From LMUY01 sp965199095 (GTDB lineage: Bacteria; Pseudomonadota; Alphaproteobacteria; Acetobacterales; Acetobacteraceae): 64,000 bases of DNA. Of this stretch, positions 52,554 to 61,346 are shown in pieces. The stretch lies in NCBI GenBank assembly GCA_965199095.1, contig CBDAQM010000002.1:85058-149057 (forward strand), written 5' to 3'. Below the pieces are notes generated by a model, which was given only the letters and a program-made list of their open reading frames with translations, did not search any database and was not told the DNA's origin. Position numbers and translations under genes: made by a program. The stretch's first letter is position 1, and each line of letters starts with the position of its first letter.

Positions 52554-52826
52554 CTATCGCTCTTGGTTCCGGCTCGCCGCGATCTCGGCCGCAAATTTTT
52601 CAACCATCATCGTCAAAGCGCGTCCAGCCTCAGCCGCGGATCGGGTCGAGAGTTGGGATCGGGCGGTGTCCTCGGTCGGCTCCGCTTCAGCTTGAAGGGC
52701 TGCCAAAGCCTTCAGCACGATTGCCCGGTCGTCCTCAGGCAGCAGGGCAACGGTCAAACCGAGAATGCCGGTCATCAGCTTCACCCCGGCTGCCACTTCT
52801 ATGACGAGAGTTTCGAGATCGTTCAT
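52554..52826 (-). CDS. Small helical hypothetical protein (90 aa)
   Basis: Begins MNDLETLVIEVAAGVKLMTG, with a moderately hydrophobic first third (GILGLTVALLPEDDRAIVLKAL) and a charged helical second half ending AAEIAASRNQER. No domain recognised. It lies upstream of the PDZ gene on the same strand. The 217 nt between it and the DAO gene contain only a short CGCGGG-TTT-CCCGCG hairpin at 52983-52997. Confidence 0.45.
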   Translation of the reverse strand: MNDLETLVIEVAAGVKLMTGILGLTVALLPEDDRAIVLKALAALQAEAEPTEDTARSQLSTRSAAEAGRALTMMVEKFAAEIAASRNQER

Positions 52827-53043
52827 GTCCGCCGCGCTCGGTTATGTGCTTATAGCGAATGCCGCTCCGCCCGGTTCCGCTACGACGTCCGTGATAAAAT
52901 GCCGCCCAGCGGCGCCGTGTGCCTGAAAGCCAAGCCCAGGAGGAAAGGACAGTGGCCGCCGCTTCCCGCCGATTGTGGAGGCCGCGGGTTTCCCGCGATC
53001 CCTCACGGTCGGCGGTTACGACGATTCCTGCGGCGCGGCTTAA

Positions 53044-54417
53044 TCACAGGACCCCTTTGCTGGCGCTGTCGCGCAGGGCTTCCATCAGCGCGAGATCGTC
53101 GTAGCGCCCCAGGGTCAGGGCCGCCGCATAATCCGGGCGCTCGGTGTCGGCGATGAAGGCAGCGCACAACGCACCCGTGGCCGTGGCGGCCATGGTCCCG
53201 AAGCCGGACAACGCGCCCGCCATGAAAGCGCCCGGCGTCCGCATCGGACCGATCAGGGGCCAGTTCTCGGGCGTCATTGCGTAGTAGCCGCCATAATGGT
53301 GGGCACCCCGGGGCAGGCGGCCGATATAGGCGGCCAGCGCCGGGCTCAGGCGGCTGGCGGCGCGCAGCACCAATTCGGGGAAATTGGGATCAATCGGCGG
53401 GGGGCCGGCCGGGTCACTGGCAGCGGTGTTGTATGCCCAGCCCAGCTTGATCCAGCGTCCCCCTTCCCCGCCTTCCGGCCGTCGGTGGACCCCGCCGGGC
53501 ATCGGGCGCAGCAGCAACGCGGCCTGGGGGTCGGCGGCCAGCTCCTCCCGCTCCTCCTCGGTCCAGGGCAGGTCCTGGCCGTCCAGGTCGATCGTGAACG
53601 GGAGCGTGCGGGGGATCGCGCCGTCCCGGTCCTCGAACGCGATCTTCTGCTGGTAGACGCAGGTGACGGGCAGTTGCTCGCCCAGCAGGCCCGCGACCTG
53701 CGCGAAGAACGGCCCCGCGGCGTTCACCAGCCGGTCCGCCCGCAACGCGGCGGCGCCGCCAGCCTCCTCCAGATGAAGCGTGAACGGCGCCGGCCCGGTG
53801 ATGCCCACGACCCTGGCCCGGCGCAGTTGGCCGCCGGCGGCGCGGATCGCGTCCAGCATGTACTGACCAAGCTGCTGGCCGCTGATGTCCCCGGCCCGGC
53901 GGATATGGACCACCGTGCCGACGTCCGGCGCCAGGCTGGGGAAATGCGACCGGATCAGGCCGCGGTCCATCAGGACGTCCACGCCGTCCGGTGCGGCGTG
54001 CCAGTCGGCCGACGTGGCGGGCTGGTAGACGCTGCCGGCGCCCCGGTGCAGCCGGATACGGCCAGCCTCACCGCCGCCATAGCCACGGTGCAGTTCGGCG
54101 AGCAACTCGTCCGGCTGATTCTGCCGGGTCGCCAGCGCATAGCCCCGGCGGGTCATCTGGATGCGGTTGCCGCTGGCTTGGGCGATCTCCTCCAGCAGGC
54201 CGATCGCGTGGTCGGTGTAGGCCGTCATCACCGGGTGCGGCCACCAGTTGCGGTAGTTCTCGCCCGATTGGGCGGAGGTGAGCGCCATGGGGTCGCCGGG
54301 ATCGAGCAGCACGATGTCCCGCAGGCCGTGCCGGACCACGAGGTAGTAGGCGACGGCGATGCCGATGTTGCCGGCGCCGATGATCGCGATATCCGTCGTG
54401 TCCGTGGCAGCCGCCAT
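53044..54417 (-). CDS. FAD-dependent oxidoreductase, DAO (glycine/D-amino-acid oxidase) family
   Basis: A 457-residue flavoenzyme: Rossmann site DIAIIGAGNIGIAVAYYLV, IVLLDPGDPMALTSAQSGENYRNWW, RADRLVNAAGPFFAQVAGLLGE and the C-terminal HHYGGYYAMTPENWPLIGPM with AGALSGFGTM. Members oxidise amines such as sarcosine, glycine or D-amino acids. The ATG at MAAATDTTD is preferred over one 11 codons upstream because of GGGGACAGG before it. It diverges from a GntR-type regulator gene, which probably controls it. Confidence 0.86.
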   Translation of the reverse strand: MAAATDTTDIAIIGAGNIGIAVAYYLVVRHGLRDIVLLDPGDPMALTSAQSGENYRNWWPHPVMTAYTDHAIGLLEEIAQASGNRIQMTRRGYALATRQNQPDELLAELHRGYGGGEAGRIRLHRGAGSVYQPATSADWHAAPDGVDVLMDRGLIRSHFPSLAPDVGTVVHIRRAGDISGQQLGQYMLDAIRAAGGQLRRARVVGITGPAPFTLHLEEAGGAAALRADRLVNAAGPFFAQVAGLLGEQLPVTCVYQQKIAFEDRDGAIPRTLPFTIDLDGQDLPWTEEEREELAADPQAALLLRPMPGGVHRRPEGGEGGRWIKLGWAYNTAASDPAGPPPIDPNFPELVLRAASRLSPALAAYIGRLPRGAHHYGGYYAMTPENWPLIGPMRTPGAFMAGALSGFGTMAATATGALCAAFIADTERPDYAAALTLGRYDDLALMEALRDSASKGVL

Positions 54418-54537
54418 CCTGTCCCCGCTCAACCGCGATGCTGGCGCCAAGTGCGCTTAAATGTATCCGTTTTGCATGAATTGCATACATGAACAAGCGT
54501 GATACGGTGCCGCTGTCTGATAAAGGGGGTGGCAGCC
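54418..54537. promoter_or_regulatory. Divergent control region with candidate GntR operator
   Basis: The gap between the DAO and gntR genes contains a direct repeat TTGCAT (54472-54477 and 54481-54486) and wider arms ATGTAT (54461-54466) and ATACAT (54485-54490), a 30-bp inverted repeat. FCD-type GntR regulators usually bind short AT-rich palindromes of this kind. A weak plus-strand promoter could use TTGCAT at 54481 and TACGGT 16 nt downstream. The region is clearly AT-richer than its surroundings. Confidence 0.5.
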
Positions 54538-55194
54538 ATGGCTGAAATCAACGGGCTTGCCGGTGCGGCAAGCGGCGGCACCACCGCGGCGTTGGCGGCG
54601 GCGCTGCGGACGGAGATCGCCGATGGGCGGCTCGCGCCCGGGTCCGCCTTGCGGCAGGACGATTTGGCGGGGCGCTTCGGCACCAGCCGCATTCCCGTGC
54701 GCGAGGCGCTCCGCCTGCTGGAGGCCGAGGGGCTCGTCACCTACCCGCCCAACCGCGGCGCCATCGTCGCCGTGGTGTCGCCGCAGGAGATCCAGGAGAT
54801 GCTGGAGGTCCGCATCGCGTTGGAGTGCCATGCGCTGCGCATGGCCGTGCCGCTCGCCGCCGGGTCGGACATCGACGACATGCGGCGCATCCTGCATGCC
54901 TATGACGCGGCGCCGGATGCCGGCGCCTGGTCCGCGATGAACTGGCAATTCCACTGGGCGCTCTACCTGCCCTGCGAATGCCGGCGCCTGCTGGACGCGA
55001 TCGAGCGGAATTTCAAGCAGTTCAGCAGTGCCGCCAGGATGCAAATCTCCGCCCTGTCCGGAAAGGAACGGCCGCAACGTGAGCATTGGAAGCTGCTGAC
55101 CCTGGTCGAGAACGGTAAGGCCGACCAGGCTGCCGCCCTCCTGGCCGACCACATCCGGGATACGCAACGCTCCATCCGCGCGAAGCTGCGATGA
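54538..55194 (+). CDS. GntR-family transcriptional regulator, FCD (FadR) subfamily
   Basis: A 218-residue regulator. Residues about 15-85 are the winged helix (LRTEIADGRLAPGSALRQDDLAGRF, TSRIPVREALRLLEAEGLV). Residues about 95-215 are the all-helical FCD ligand domain (EMLEVRIALECHALRM, NWQFHWALY, EHWKLLTLVENG). Members are usually repressors released by an organic acid or amino-acid-derived ligand. GGGGGTGG precedes the ATG. It diverges from the DAO gene and precedes the catabolic genes on its own strand. Confidence 0.9.
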   Translation: MAEINGLAGAASGGTTAALAAALRTEIADGRLAPGSALRQDDLAGRFGTSRIPVREALRLLEAEGLVTYPPNRGAIVAVVSPQEIQEMLEVRIALECHALRMAVPLAAGSDIDDMRRILHAYDAAPDAGAWSAMNWQFHWALYLPCECRRLLDAIERNFKQFSSAARMQISALSGKERPQREHWKLLTLVENGKADQAAALLADHIRDTQRSIRAKLR

Positions 55195-55316
55195 CGCCGG
55201 ACCGGCGCGCCGGATGCTGGCGGGAAACCGGACCAGCCAATCAGCGCTTGTATCCAATTCACAGGCATTGCATCCTTAATCGTCCGCGGACCGGCACCGC
55301 GGCGGGAGCAATCGCC

Positions 55317-56942
55317 ATGGCTGCACTCCGGCGCCGTCAGTTCATCGACCATGGCATGGCGGCTCCCTCCCGCCGTTTTCTGCTCGCCGCTGGCGCCGCC
55401 ACGATGGCGATCGCCGCGCTCCCGCGGCCGTCGCGCGCGGACGGGCGGGCACTGCGGCTGGGGCTGTCGGGCGCGATCAGTTCGGTCGACCCGCATTTCG
55501 CGGTGCTGAGCTCCAACAACTCGCTATCGCTGCATTTCTTCGACCCGCTGGTCAGCCTGGACGTGACGTTCCGGCCGCAGCCCGCGTTGGCGTTGTCCTG
55601 GGCCCCCGTCGAGCCCACGGTGTGGGAGTTCCGGCTGCGGCCCGGCGTGCGTTTCAACGACGGCTCGGCGTTCGGCGCCGAGGACGTGGTCGCGTCCTTC
55701 GCGCGGGCGCCCAACGTGCCGAACAGCCCCTCCTCCTTTCGGACCTACACCAGCGCCATCCAACGGGTCGAGGCGGTCGATGCGATGACGGTGCGGATCC
55801 ACACCAACCGCCCGGATCCGACGCTGCCGGCCGAGGTGGCCGAGATCATGATCATCCCGCGCGCGCTGCGGAATGCCGCCACGGCCGATTTCAACGCCGG
55901 GCCGGCCATGATCGGGACCGGCCCGTACCGGATGACGGAGTACCAGCCCGGCAACAGTGTCGGCATGGTCCCGAACCCGAGTTACTGGGGCAGGCCGCAG
56001 CCATGGTCGCGGGTCGCCGTCCGCATCGTCACCAGCAACCCGAGCCGCACGGCCGGCTTGCTGGCCGGCGATTTGGACCTGATCGACTATGTCGGCCCAT
56101 CGGACGTCCCGGCGCTGAAGGCGTCAAGCCGGGTGCGGGTGGCGGGCGTCACCTCGATCCGGGTCATCTTCATCATGCTGGACCAAGGCAACGACGTGTC
56201 GCCCGACATCAGCGGGCACGATGGACGGCCGCTCGACCGCAATCCGCTGAAGGACCAGCGCGTCCGGCTGGCGCTCTCCCTCGCGATCAACCGCACCGCG
56301 ATCACGGAGCGCCTGATGAGCGGCCAGGCCGTGCCCGCCGGGCAGATCCTTTCGGGCCCCCTGGTCGGGGTGTCCCCCCGGATCGCGGTTCCGCCCTTCG
56401 ATCCTGCGAAGTCCAAGCAGTTGCTGGCGGAAGCCGGCTACCCGGACGGCTTCCGCATCGTCATCCGCGGTCCGAACGACCGCTACCTGAACGACGCCGA
56501 CACGGTGCAGGCGGTGGCGCAGATGTTCAGCCGCATCGGCCTGGACGCAAGGGTGGAGGTTGCGCCCTGGGTCGCGTTCCGGCCGCTGATCGGCGCGTCG
56601 AACTTCAGTGCCGCGCTGTTCGGCTGGGCGTCCAACGTCGGTGAGACCGGGCTGTCGCTGAACGCCCTGCTCGGCACCCAGGACGCCAAGATCGGCCGGG
56701 GCCTCCCCAATGGCGGCCGCTACTCGAACCCGAAATTCGATGCCCTGGTCGCGGAGGCGAGTACGACGCTGGACACGGCTGCCCGGGGCGCCTTGCTGGA
56801 CCAGGCGATCGAACTGGCGATGGCCGAGGTCGCGCTGATCCCGCTGTTCTTCCCGATCGCGACCTGGGGCTACCAGAGCGACATGGTCTTCGCGCCCAAC
56901 CCGAACGAGTACACCACGGCCATGCAGGCAAGCCCGGCGTGA
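55317..56942 (+). CDS. Family-5 extracellular solute-binding protein, without cognate permeases
   Basis: A 541-residue periplasmic protein. From the ATG with GGGAG about 9 nt upstream it begins MAALRRRQFIDHG; an internal ATG (MAAPSRRFLLAAGAATMAIAAL) 13 codons later starts at the Tat motif SRRFLL and may be the true start. The mature part has family-5 features: FFDPLVSLDVTFRPQPALALSW, VRFNDGSAFGAEDVVASF, TGPYRMTEYQPGNSV, DQRVRLALSLAINRTAI. No permease or ATPase gene follows; the next gene overlaps its stop codon (GTGA). It may use one of the other family-5 transporters in this genome. Confidence 0.88.
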   Translation: MAALRRRQFIDHGMAAPSRRFLLAAGAATMAIAALPRPSRADGRALRLGLSGAISSVDPHFAVLSSNNSLSLHFFDPLVSLDVTFRPQPALALSWAPVEPTVWEFRLRPGVRFNDGSAFGAEDVVASFARAPNVPNSPSSFRTYTSAIQRVEAVDAMTVRIHTNRPDPTLPAEVAEIMIIPRALRNAATADFNAGPAMIGTGPYRMTEYQPGNSVGMVPNPSYWGRPQPWSRVAVRIVTSNPSRTAGLLAGDLDLIDYVGPSDVPALKASSRVRVAGVTSIRVIFIMLDQGNDVSPDISGHDGRPLDRNPLKDQRVRLALSLAINRTAITERLMSGQAVPAGQILSGPLVGVSPRIAVPPFDPAKSKQLLAEAGYPDGFRIVIRGPNDRYLNDADTVQAVAQMFSRIGLDARVEVAPWVAFRPLIGASNFSAALFGWASNVGETGLSLNALLGTQDAKIGRGLPNGGRYSNPKFDALVAEASTTLDTAARGALLDQAIELAMAEVALIPLFFPIATWGYQSDMVFAPNPNEYTTAMQASPA

Positions 56943-58600
56943 GCATCACCGCCCCGCCGGCAGGCACGAAGCCGGGCAGGCCTGCCCGGCGGCTCCGACC
57001 GCGGGCGATGATCGTGGCGCCGCAGCCCGAGGCGGTCGAGGCTGGGATCGACATGTTGCGCGACGGCGGCAACGCGCTGGACGCCGTGGTCGCATGCGCC
57101 TTGGCGCAGGGCGTGGTCGATCCGATGATGTGCGGCCTGGGCGGCTTCGGCGTGCTGCAGGTCTTCGATCCGGGCAGCGGCGCGCACTTCATCCTCGACG
57201 GCTTGTCGACCGCGCCGCTCGCCGCGCGGGAGGGTCTTTGGGCCGACCAGTTCGAACGCGAATGTCCCGATGGCTTCGGCTTCGTCGTGAGGGACAACGT
57301 CAATGAGATGGGCCACGCCGCGGTGACGACGCCGGGCCTGTTGCGGGTGCTGTCCCAGGCACATGCCCAACTGGGCCGGCTCGCCTGGGAGACGTTGGCG
57401 AGGCCGGCGGTGTCGCTGGCCGCGCAGGGCTGGACGGTGCGGCCGCACGTCGCGGCGATGTTCCGTTTCGATGAGTCCGCGAACGGCCGGCCGCCCTATC
57501 CGAAGAAGCTGGCGCTGACCGCCGATGGCGCGCGGCTTTACCTGCGGGCCGACGGAAGCCCTAAGCAGGCTGGCGACCTGGTCGTGAACCCGGACCTGGC
57601 CGACACGCTTCGGCTCGTCGCCCGCGAGGGAGCGGAGAGCCTGTACGCGGGCGAACTCGCGCGGCGCGTTGCCGACGACATGCAGCGGCATGGCGGCCTG
57701 CTGACCGCCGAGGACCTGGCCCGGTTGCAGCCGGAACGCCGGGAGCCGCTTCGCGTGGGCTACCGCGGCTACGACATCGCCGTCCCGCCGCCGCCCGCCG
57801 GCGGGGTGATGGTCGCGGAGATGCTGCGCATACTGGAGCGGTTCGACCTGACAGCCTTGGCCTACAACTCGGCCGAATACATCCGGGTGGCGTCCGAGGC
57901 GATGAAGTTCGCGGCGCGCGACAAGGACCGTCATATCGGCGACCCACGCTTCACCCCGCCGCCGTTGGACCGGCTCCTGTCGGATTCATACGCGGATGCG
58001 TGCGCCGAGGCCATCCGCGCTGGCGACAAACTCGCATTGCCGCGCGTCCGCGGCGGCCCGAAGGATACCACGACGGTCTCCTGCGTAGATGCCGACGGCC
58101 TGGTCGTCTCGCTCACGCACACGCTCGGCACGTCCTCCGGCGTGATAGTGCCGGGCACTGGCTTCATGCTGAACGGCGGGATGAACGCCTTCGACCCGCG
58201 GCCGGGACGGGCGGGCTCCATCGCACCCGGCAAGCGCCGCTTCTCCACCATGTGCCCCACCGTCGTGCTGGCCGATGGACGCGCCGTGGCGACTCTCGGC
58301 GCGCCGGGCGGCGCTTGGATCCCGGTTGCACTGACGCAAGTGCTGGTCAACCTGCTGGATTGGGGCATGGGAATCAGCGAGGCGATCAGCAGTCCAAGAT
58401 TTTCGGCGACGCGCGATACGCTGGACGTCTCGAACAGGATCGGCCTGCGGGCGCAGCGCGAGCTTGAGGGCGTCGGCTACCACGTTCGCCGCTCGCCCTT
58501 AGGCTATCCCTTCGCCGGGGTGCACGGGATCACGATGTTCGACGGCGTGCTTGAAGGCGGCGCCGACCCGCAGCGAGACGGCTATGCCGCCGGGCTCTGA
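56939..58600 (+). CDS. Gamma-glutamyltransferase-family Ntn hydrolase with altered substrate site
   Basis: A 553-residue protein of the self-processing GGT family, starting at a GTG that overlaps the previous stop. The nucleophile region KDTTTVSCVDADG (Thr about 377) and the oxyanion GAPGG are conserved, as are DGGNALDAVVA and RYRGYDIAVPPPPAGGV-like parts (GYRGYDIAVPPPPAGG). Three glutamyl-binding sites differ from E. coli GGT: the arginine of DFREMAP is leucine (DGLSTAP), NNQMDDF reads NGGMNAF, and SSMSP reads STMCP. No signal peptide is seen. It probably hydrolyses an amide or peptide other than glutathione. Confidence 0.82.
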   Translation: MSITAPPAGTKPGRPARRLRPRAMIVAPQPEAVEAGIDMLRDGGNALDAVVACALAQGVVDPMMCGLGGFGVLQVFDPGSGAHFILDGLSTAPLAAREGLWADQFERECPDGFGFVVRDNVNEMGHAAVTTPGLLRVLSQAHAQLGRLAWETLARPAVSLAAQGWTVRPHVAAMFRFDESANGRPPYPKKLALTADGARLYLRADGSPKQAGDLVVNPDLADTLRLVAREGAESLYAGELARRVADDMQRHGGLLTAEDLARLQPERREPLRVGYRGYDIAVPPPPAGGVMVAEMLRILERFDLTALAYNSAEYIRVASEAMKFAARDKDRHIGDPRFTPPPLDRLLSDSYADACAEAIRAGDKLALPRVRGGPKDTTTVSCVDADGLVVSLTHTLGTSSGVIVPGTGFMLNGGMNAFDPRPGRAGSIAPGKRRFSTMCPTVVLADGRAVATLGAPGGAWIPVALTQVLVNLLDWGMGISEAISSPRFSATRDTLDVSNRIGLRAQRELEGVGYHVRRSPLGYPFAGVHGITMFDGVLEGGADPQRDGYAAGL

Positions 58601-58639
58601 CCTGGGCAGCACGCGGCGCAACGAAGGAGGGCGCAAGCC

Positions 58640-59878
58640 ATGACGGCATATCTGTTTCGGGATGGACGAGTTCTGGATACCCGCGCCGGCGTGTTGCGCG
58701 ACGATCTGGAGGTGCTGGTCGATGGCGGCGAGGTAAAGGAGGTGTCGGACCGCCCGATCCAGCCGGGCTCGGCCGAGGTCGTCGGGCTTGGCGGGCGGAC
58801 GCTGATGCCCGGGCTGATCGACAACCACATCCACATGTACTATTTCCTGAGCCGGTCGTTCAGCATGGCGTCGGTGTCCACCACCTACTCGGCGGCCATG
58901 GCGACCTACACGTTGCGCGGCATGCTGATGCGCGGCTTCACGACGGTCCGCGACATGGGCGGCGGCGACCAGGGCATGAAGGATGCGGGCAAGGCGGGAT
59001 TTGTCGAGACGCCGCGCCTGTTCGTCGCGGGACGCTCGATCAGCCAGACCGGCGGGCATGGCGACTTCCGATCGCGGGTGGATTTCGCCGAGAGCAACGA
59101 TGTCTGCTGCACAGGTGCGGACTTGATGAGCATCGTCGCCGACGGCGTCCCCGCCGTCATACGCGCGGTGCGCAGCGAACTCCGCAAGGGTGCCGACCAA
59201 ATAAAGCTGATGCTGAGCGGCGGCGTGGCGTCCCCCAACGATCCGCTGGAGAGCGTCCAGTTCACGACCGACGAGATCGCCGCGGCGGTGGACGAGGCGA
59301 CGCGGTGGGGCGTGTACGTCTCAGGCCACGCCTATTCCAACGAGTCGATCGTGCGTGCCGTAAGGCACGGCGTGCGCACCATTGAGCACGGCAATTTCAT
59401 CGAGCGTGACGGCGCCGAACTGATGCTGGAGAAGGGAGCGTTCCTGTCGCCCACCCTGATCACCTACGAGATGACGAAGAAGCTCGGCGCATCGTCCGGG
59501 AAGACGGAGGACTCCCTGCGCAAGAACGAGATCGTGCATGCCGCCGGGCTGCGGTCGATCGATCTTTGCCGGTCCGTGGGTGTGCCGATCGGCTACGGCA
59601 CCGACCTGATGACCTATACCCAGCAGTATCAAACCGACGGCCTGGCGGTACAGGCGCAGGTCCAGACCAAGTCGGAGGTGCTGCGTTCGGCAACGCTGGT
59701 GAACGCGCAGATGCTCCGGCAGGAGGGTAAGCTCGGTGAGATCGTTCCTGGCGCCTTCGCAGACTTGCTTGTCGTCGAGGGCAATCCACTCGACGATCTA
59801 GGCGTGTTCCAGGGAGACGGGGGACGGCTCGCGGCCATCATGAAAGATGGGCGTTTTGTGAAGCGCGAAGTACGGTAA
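58640..59878 (+). CDS. Amidohydrolase (imidazolonepropionase/prolidase-like, COG1228 type)
   Basis: A 412-residue metal-dependent hydrolase. Ligands are visible: HxH in DNHIHMYYF, the carboxylated lysine in IKLMLSGGV, histidines in VSGHAYSNES and RTIEHGNFIE, and the aspartate in IGYGTDLMT. The N- and C-terminal beta-sandwich (MTAYLFRDGRVLD and GAFADLLVVEGNPLDD) is standard. AAGGAGG lies 9 nt before the ATG. In this subgroup several members cleave dipeptides ending in Pro or other N-acyl amino acids. It fits a pathway with the binding protein and Ntn hydrolase upstream. Confidence 0.88.
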   Translation: MTAYLFRDGRVLDTRAGVLRDDLEVLVDGGEVKEVSDRPIQPGSAEVVGLGGRTLMPGLIDNHIHMYYFLSRSFSMASVSTTYSAAMATYTLRGMLMRGFTTVRDMGGGDQGMKDAGKAGFVETPRLFVAGRSISQTGGHGDFRSRVDFAESNDVCCTGADLMSIVADGVPAVIRAVRSELRKGADQIKLMLSGGVASPNDPLESVQFTTDEIAAAVDEATRWGVYVSGHAYSNESIVRAVRHGVRTIEHGNFIERDGAELMLEKGAFLSPTLITYEMTKKLGASSGKTEDSLRKNEIVHAAGLRSIDLCRSVGVPIGYGTDLMTYTQQYQTDGLAVQAQVQTKSEVLRSATLVNAQMLRQEGKLGEIVPGAFADLLVVEGNPLDDLGVFQGDGGRLAAIMKDGRFVKREVR

Positions 59879-60009
59879 CACTGGATCACACCGTCGGTCT
59901 CACCGGCGACGCGCTTCCCCAGCCGACATGTTGACGTCGTAGCCTGACTGACGCAACGTCGCCGACAACAAAAACCGGCGGCAACCATGCGCCGGGACGG
60001 GAGACGGTC

Positions 60010-61332
60010 ATGTCCGCCACACTTGAGGCTGCGACGATGCGTAGCGTCTTTCGGCGGACCATCCCGCTGATCTTCGCGATGATGTTTTTCAATTATCTTG
60101 ACCGGATCAATATCGGCTTCGCGGCATTGGAGATGAATAAGCAGCTCGGCTTCGACCCGGCTGTGTTCGGCTTCGCCGGCAGCATCTTCTTCTTCGGCTA
60201 CATGCTGCTGGAGGTGCCAAGCAACCTGCTGCTGCACCGCATCGGCGCGCGCCGCTGGATCGCCCGCATCCTCATCACCTGGGGCGCCGTGGCCGCCGTT
60301 ACCGCCTTCGTGTGGAACGATTGGAGCTTCTACGCGCTCCGCTTCGCGTTGGGCGTGATGGAGGCGGGGTTCCTGCCCGGCATCGCCGTCTATCTCACAT
60401 TGTGGTTTCCGGAGCGGTATCGTGCCCGCGCCGTGGGCGGCTACATCATCGCCGGGTCGTTTTCGGCCGTGCTCGGCGGGCCGATTTCGACCGTGCTCAT
60501 GACCTATGTCAACGGACCGCTCGGCCTGCAGGGCTGGCAGTGGATGTTCCTGCTGGAAGGCGTTCCGGCCATGGTGCTGGGCCTGCTGACGCTGCGGCTG
60601 CTGACGGAGCAGCCCGCGCAGGCTAGGTGGCTTCAACCAGATCAGAAGCTGTGGCTGGAAACCACCCTCGCCGGGGAACGGGCCGCGTTTGGGGAAGCCA
60701 GGCATCCCTCGCTGCTGCAGATCGTGGGCGATGCCCGGGTGTGGAGCCTGGCCTGCCTGTTCGGCTGCGCGCTGGTGGGAGTTTACGGCTTGTTCCTCTG
60801 GCTGCCGCAGATCGTGAAGAGCCTGGGCAATCTCAGCAACATCGAAGTGGGCTTCCTCTCGGCGATGCCACCGCTGGCGGGCGTGGTGGGGACGATCCTG
60901 ATCAGCCGCAGCTCCGACCGTATGGGCGACCGCAAGAACCACCTCGCTTTCGTCTACGGTATGAGCGCGCTGGCCATTGCCGGCAGCGCTTATGCTCCGT
61001 CGCCGGTGATCGCCTACCTGCTGCTGTGCCTGACGGGGTTGTTCATATACGCCGGCAATCCGTTGTTCTGGAGCTTGGCGGCCTCGTTCCGCACCGGCGC
61101 GGCGGGAGCGGCGACCATCGCGCTGATCAACACCATCGCGCAGTTCGGCGGCCTCATCGGGCCATGGAGCATCGGGCTGGTGCGCAGCTACACCGGGGAT
61201 TTCCACTACGCCCTGCTGACGATCGCCGGCTTCCTGGTCATCTCCGTCGTCATCGCCCTGCTGATGCGGGTAACGCCGCCGGAGCCGCTCGCCAGTCTGC
61301 CATCGGCTGCCGAAGCCCCTCGCCCTTTGTGA
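60010..61332 (+). CDS. MFS transporter, anion:cation symporter (tartrate/phthalate permease-like)
   Basis: A 440-residue carrier with twelve expected membrane segments. The start FRRTIPLIFAMMFFNYLDRINIGFAAL, EMNKQLGFDPAVFGFAGSIFFFGY, and LLHRIGARRWIARILI are the ACS-family signature found in permeases for phthalate, tartrate and other organic acids. GGGAG precedes the ATG. It ends in or next to the start of the hydratase gene, so it probably imports the compound that pathway degrades. Confidence 0.88.
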   Translation: MSATLEAATMRSVFRRTIPLIFAMMFFNYLDRINIGFAALEMNKQLGFDPAVFGFAGSIFFFGYMLLEVPSNLLLHRIGARRWIARILITWGAVAAVTAFVWNDWSFYALRFALGVMEAGFLPGIAVYLTLWFPERYRARAVGGYIIAGSFSAVLGGPISTVLMTYVNGPLGLQGWQWMFLLEGVPAMVLGLLTLRLLTEQPAQARWLQPDQKLWLETTLAGERAAFGEARHPSLLQIVGDARVWSLACLFGCALVGVYGLFLWLPQIVKSLGNLSNIEVGFLSAMPPLAGVVGTILISRSSDRMGDRKNHLAFVYGMSALAIAGSAYAPSPVIAYLLLCLTGLFIYAGNPLFWSLAASFRTGAAGAATIALINTIAQFGGLIGPWSIGLVRSYTGDFHYALLTIAGFLVISVVIALLMRVTPPEPLASLPSAAEAPRPL

Positions 61333-61346
61333 AAGCCAAGTTTTCC

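Noticed and set aside
40811..52826. A prophage or integrative element
   Set aside because: There are remnants and small orphan genes, but no integrase, recombinase, phage structural gene, tRNA target or flanking direct repeat that I could find.
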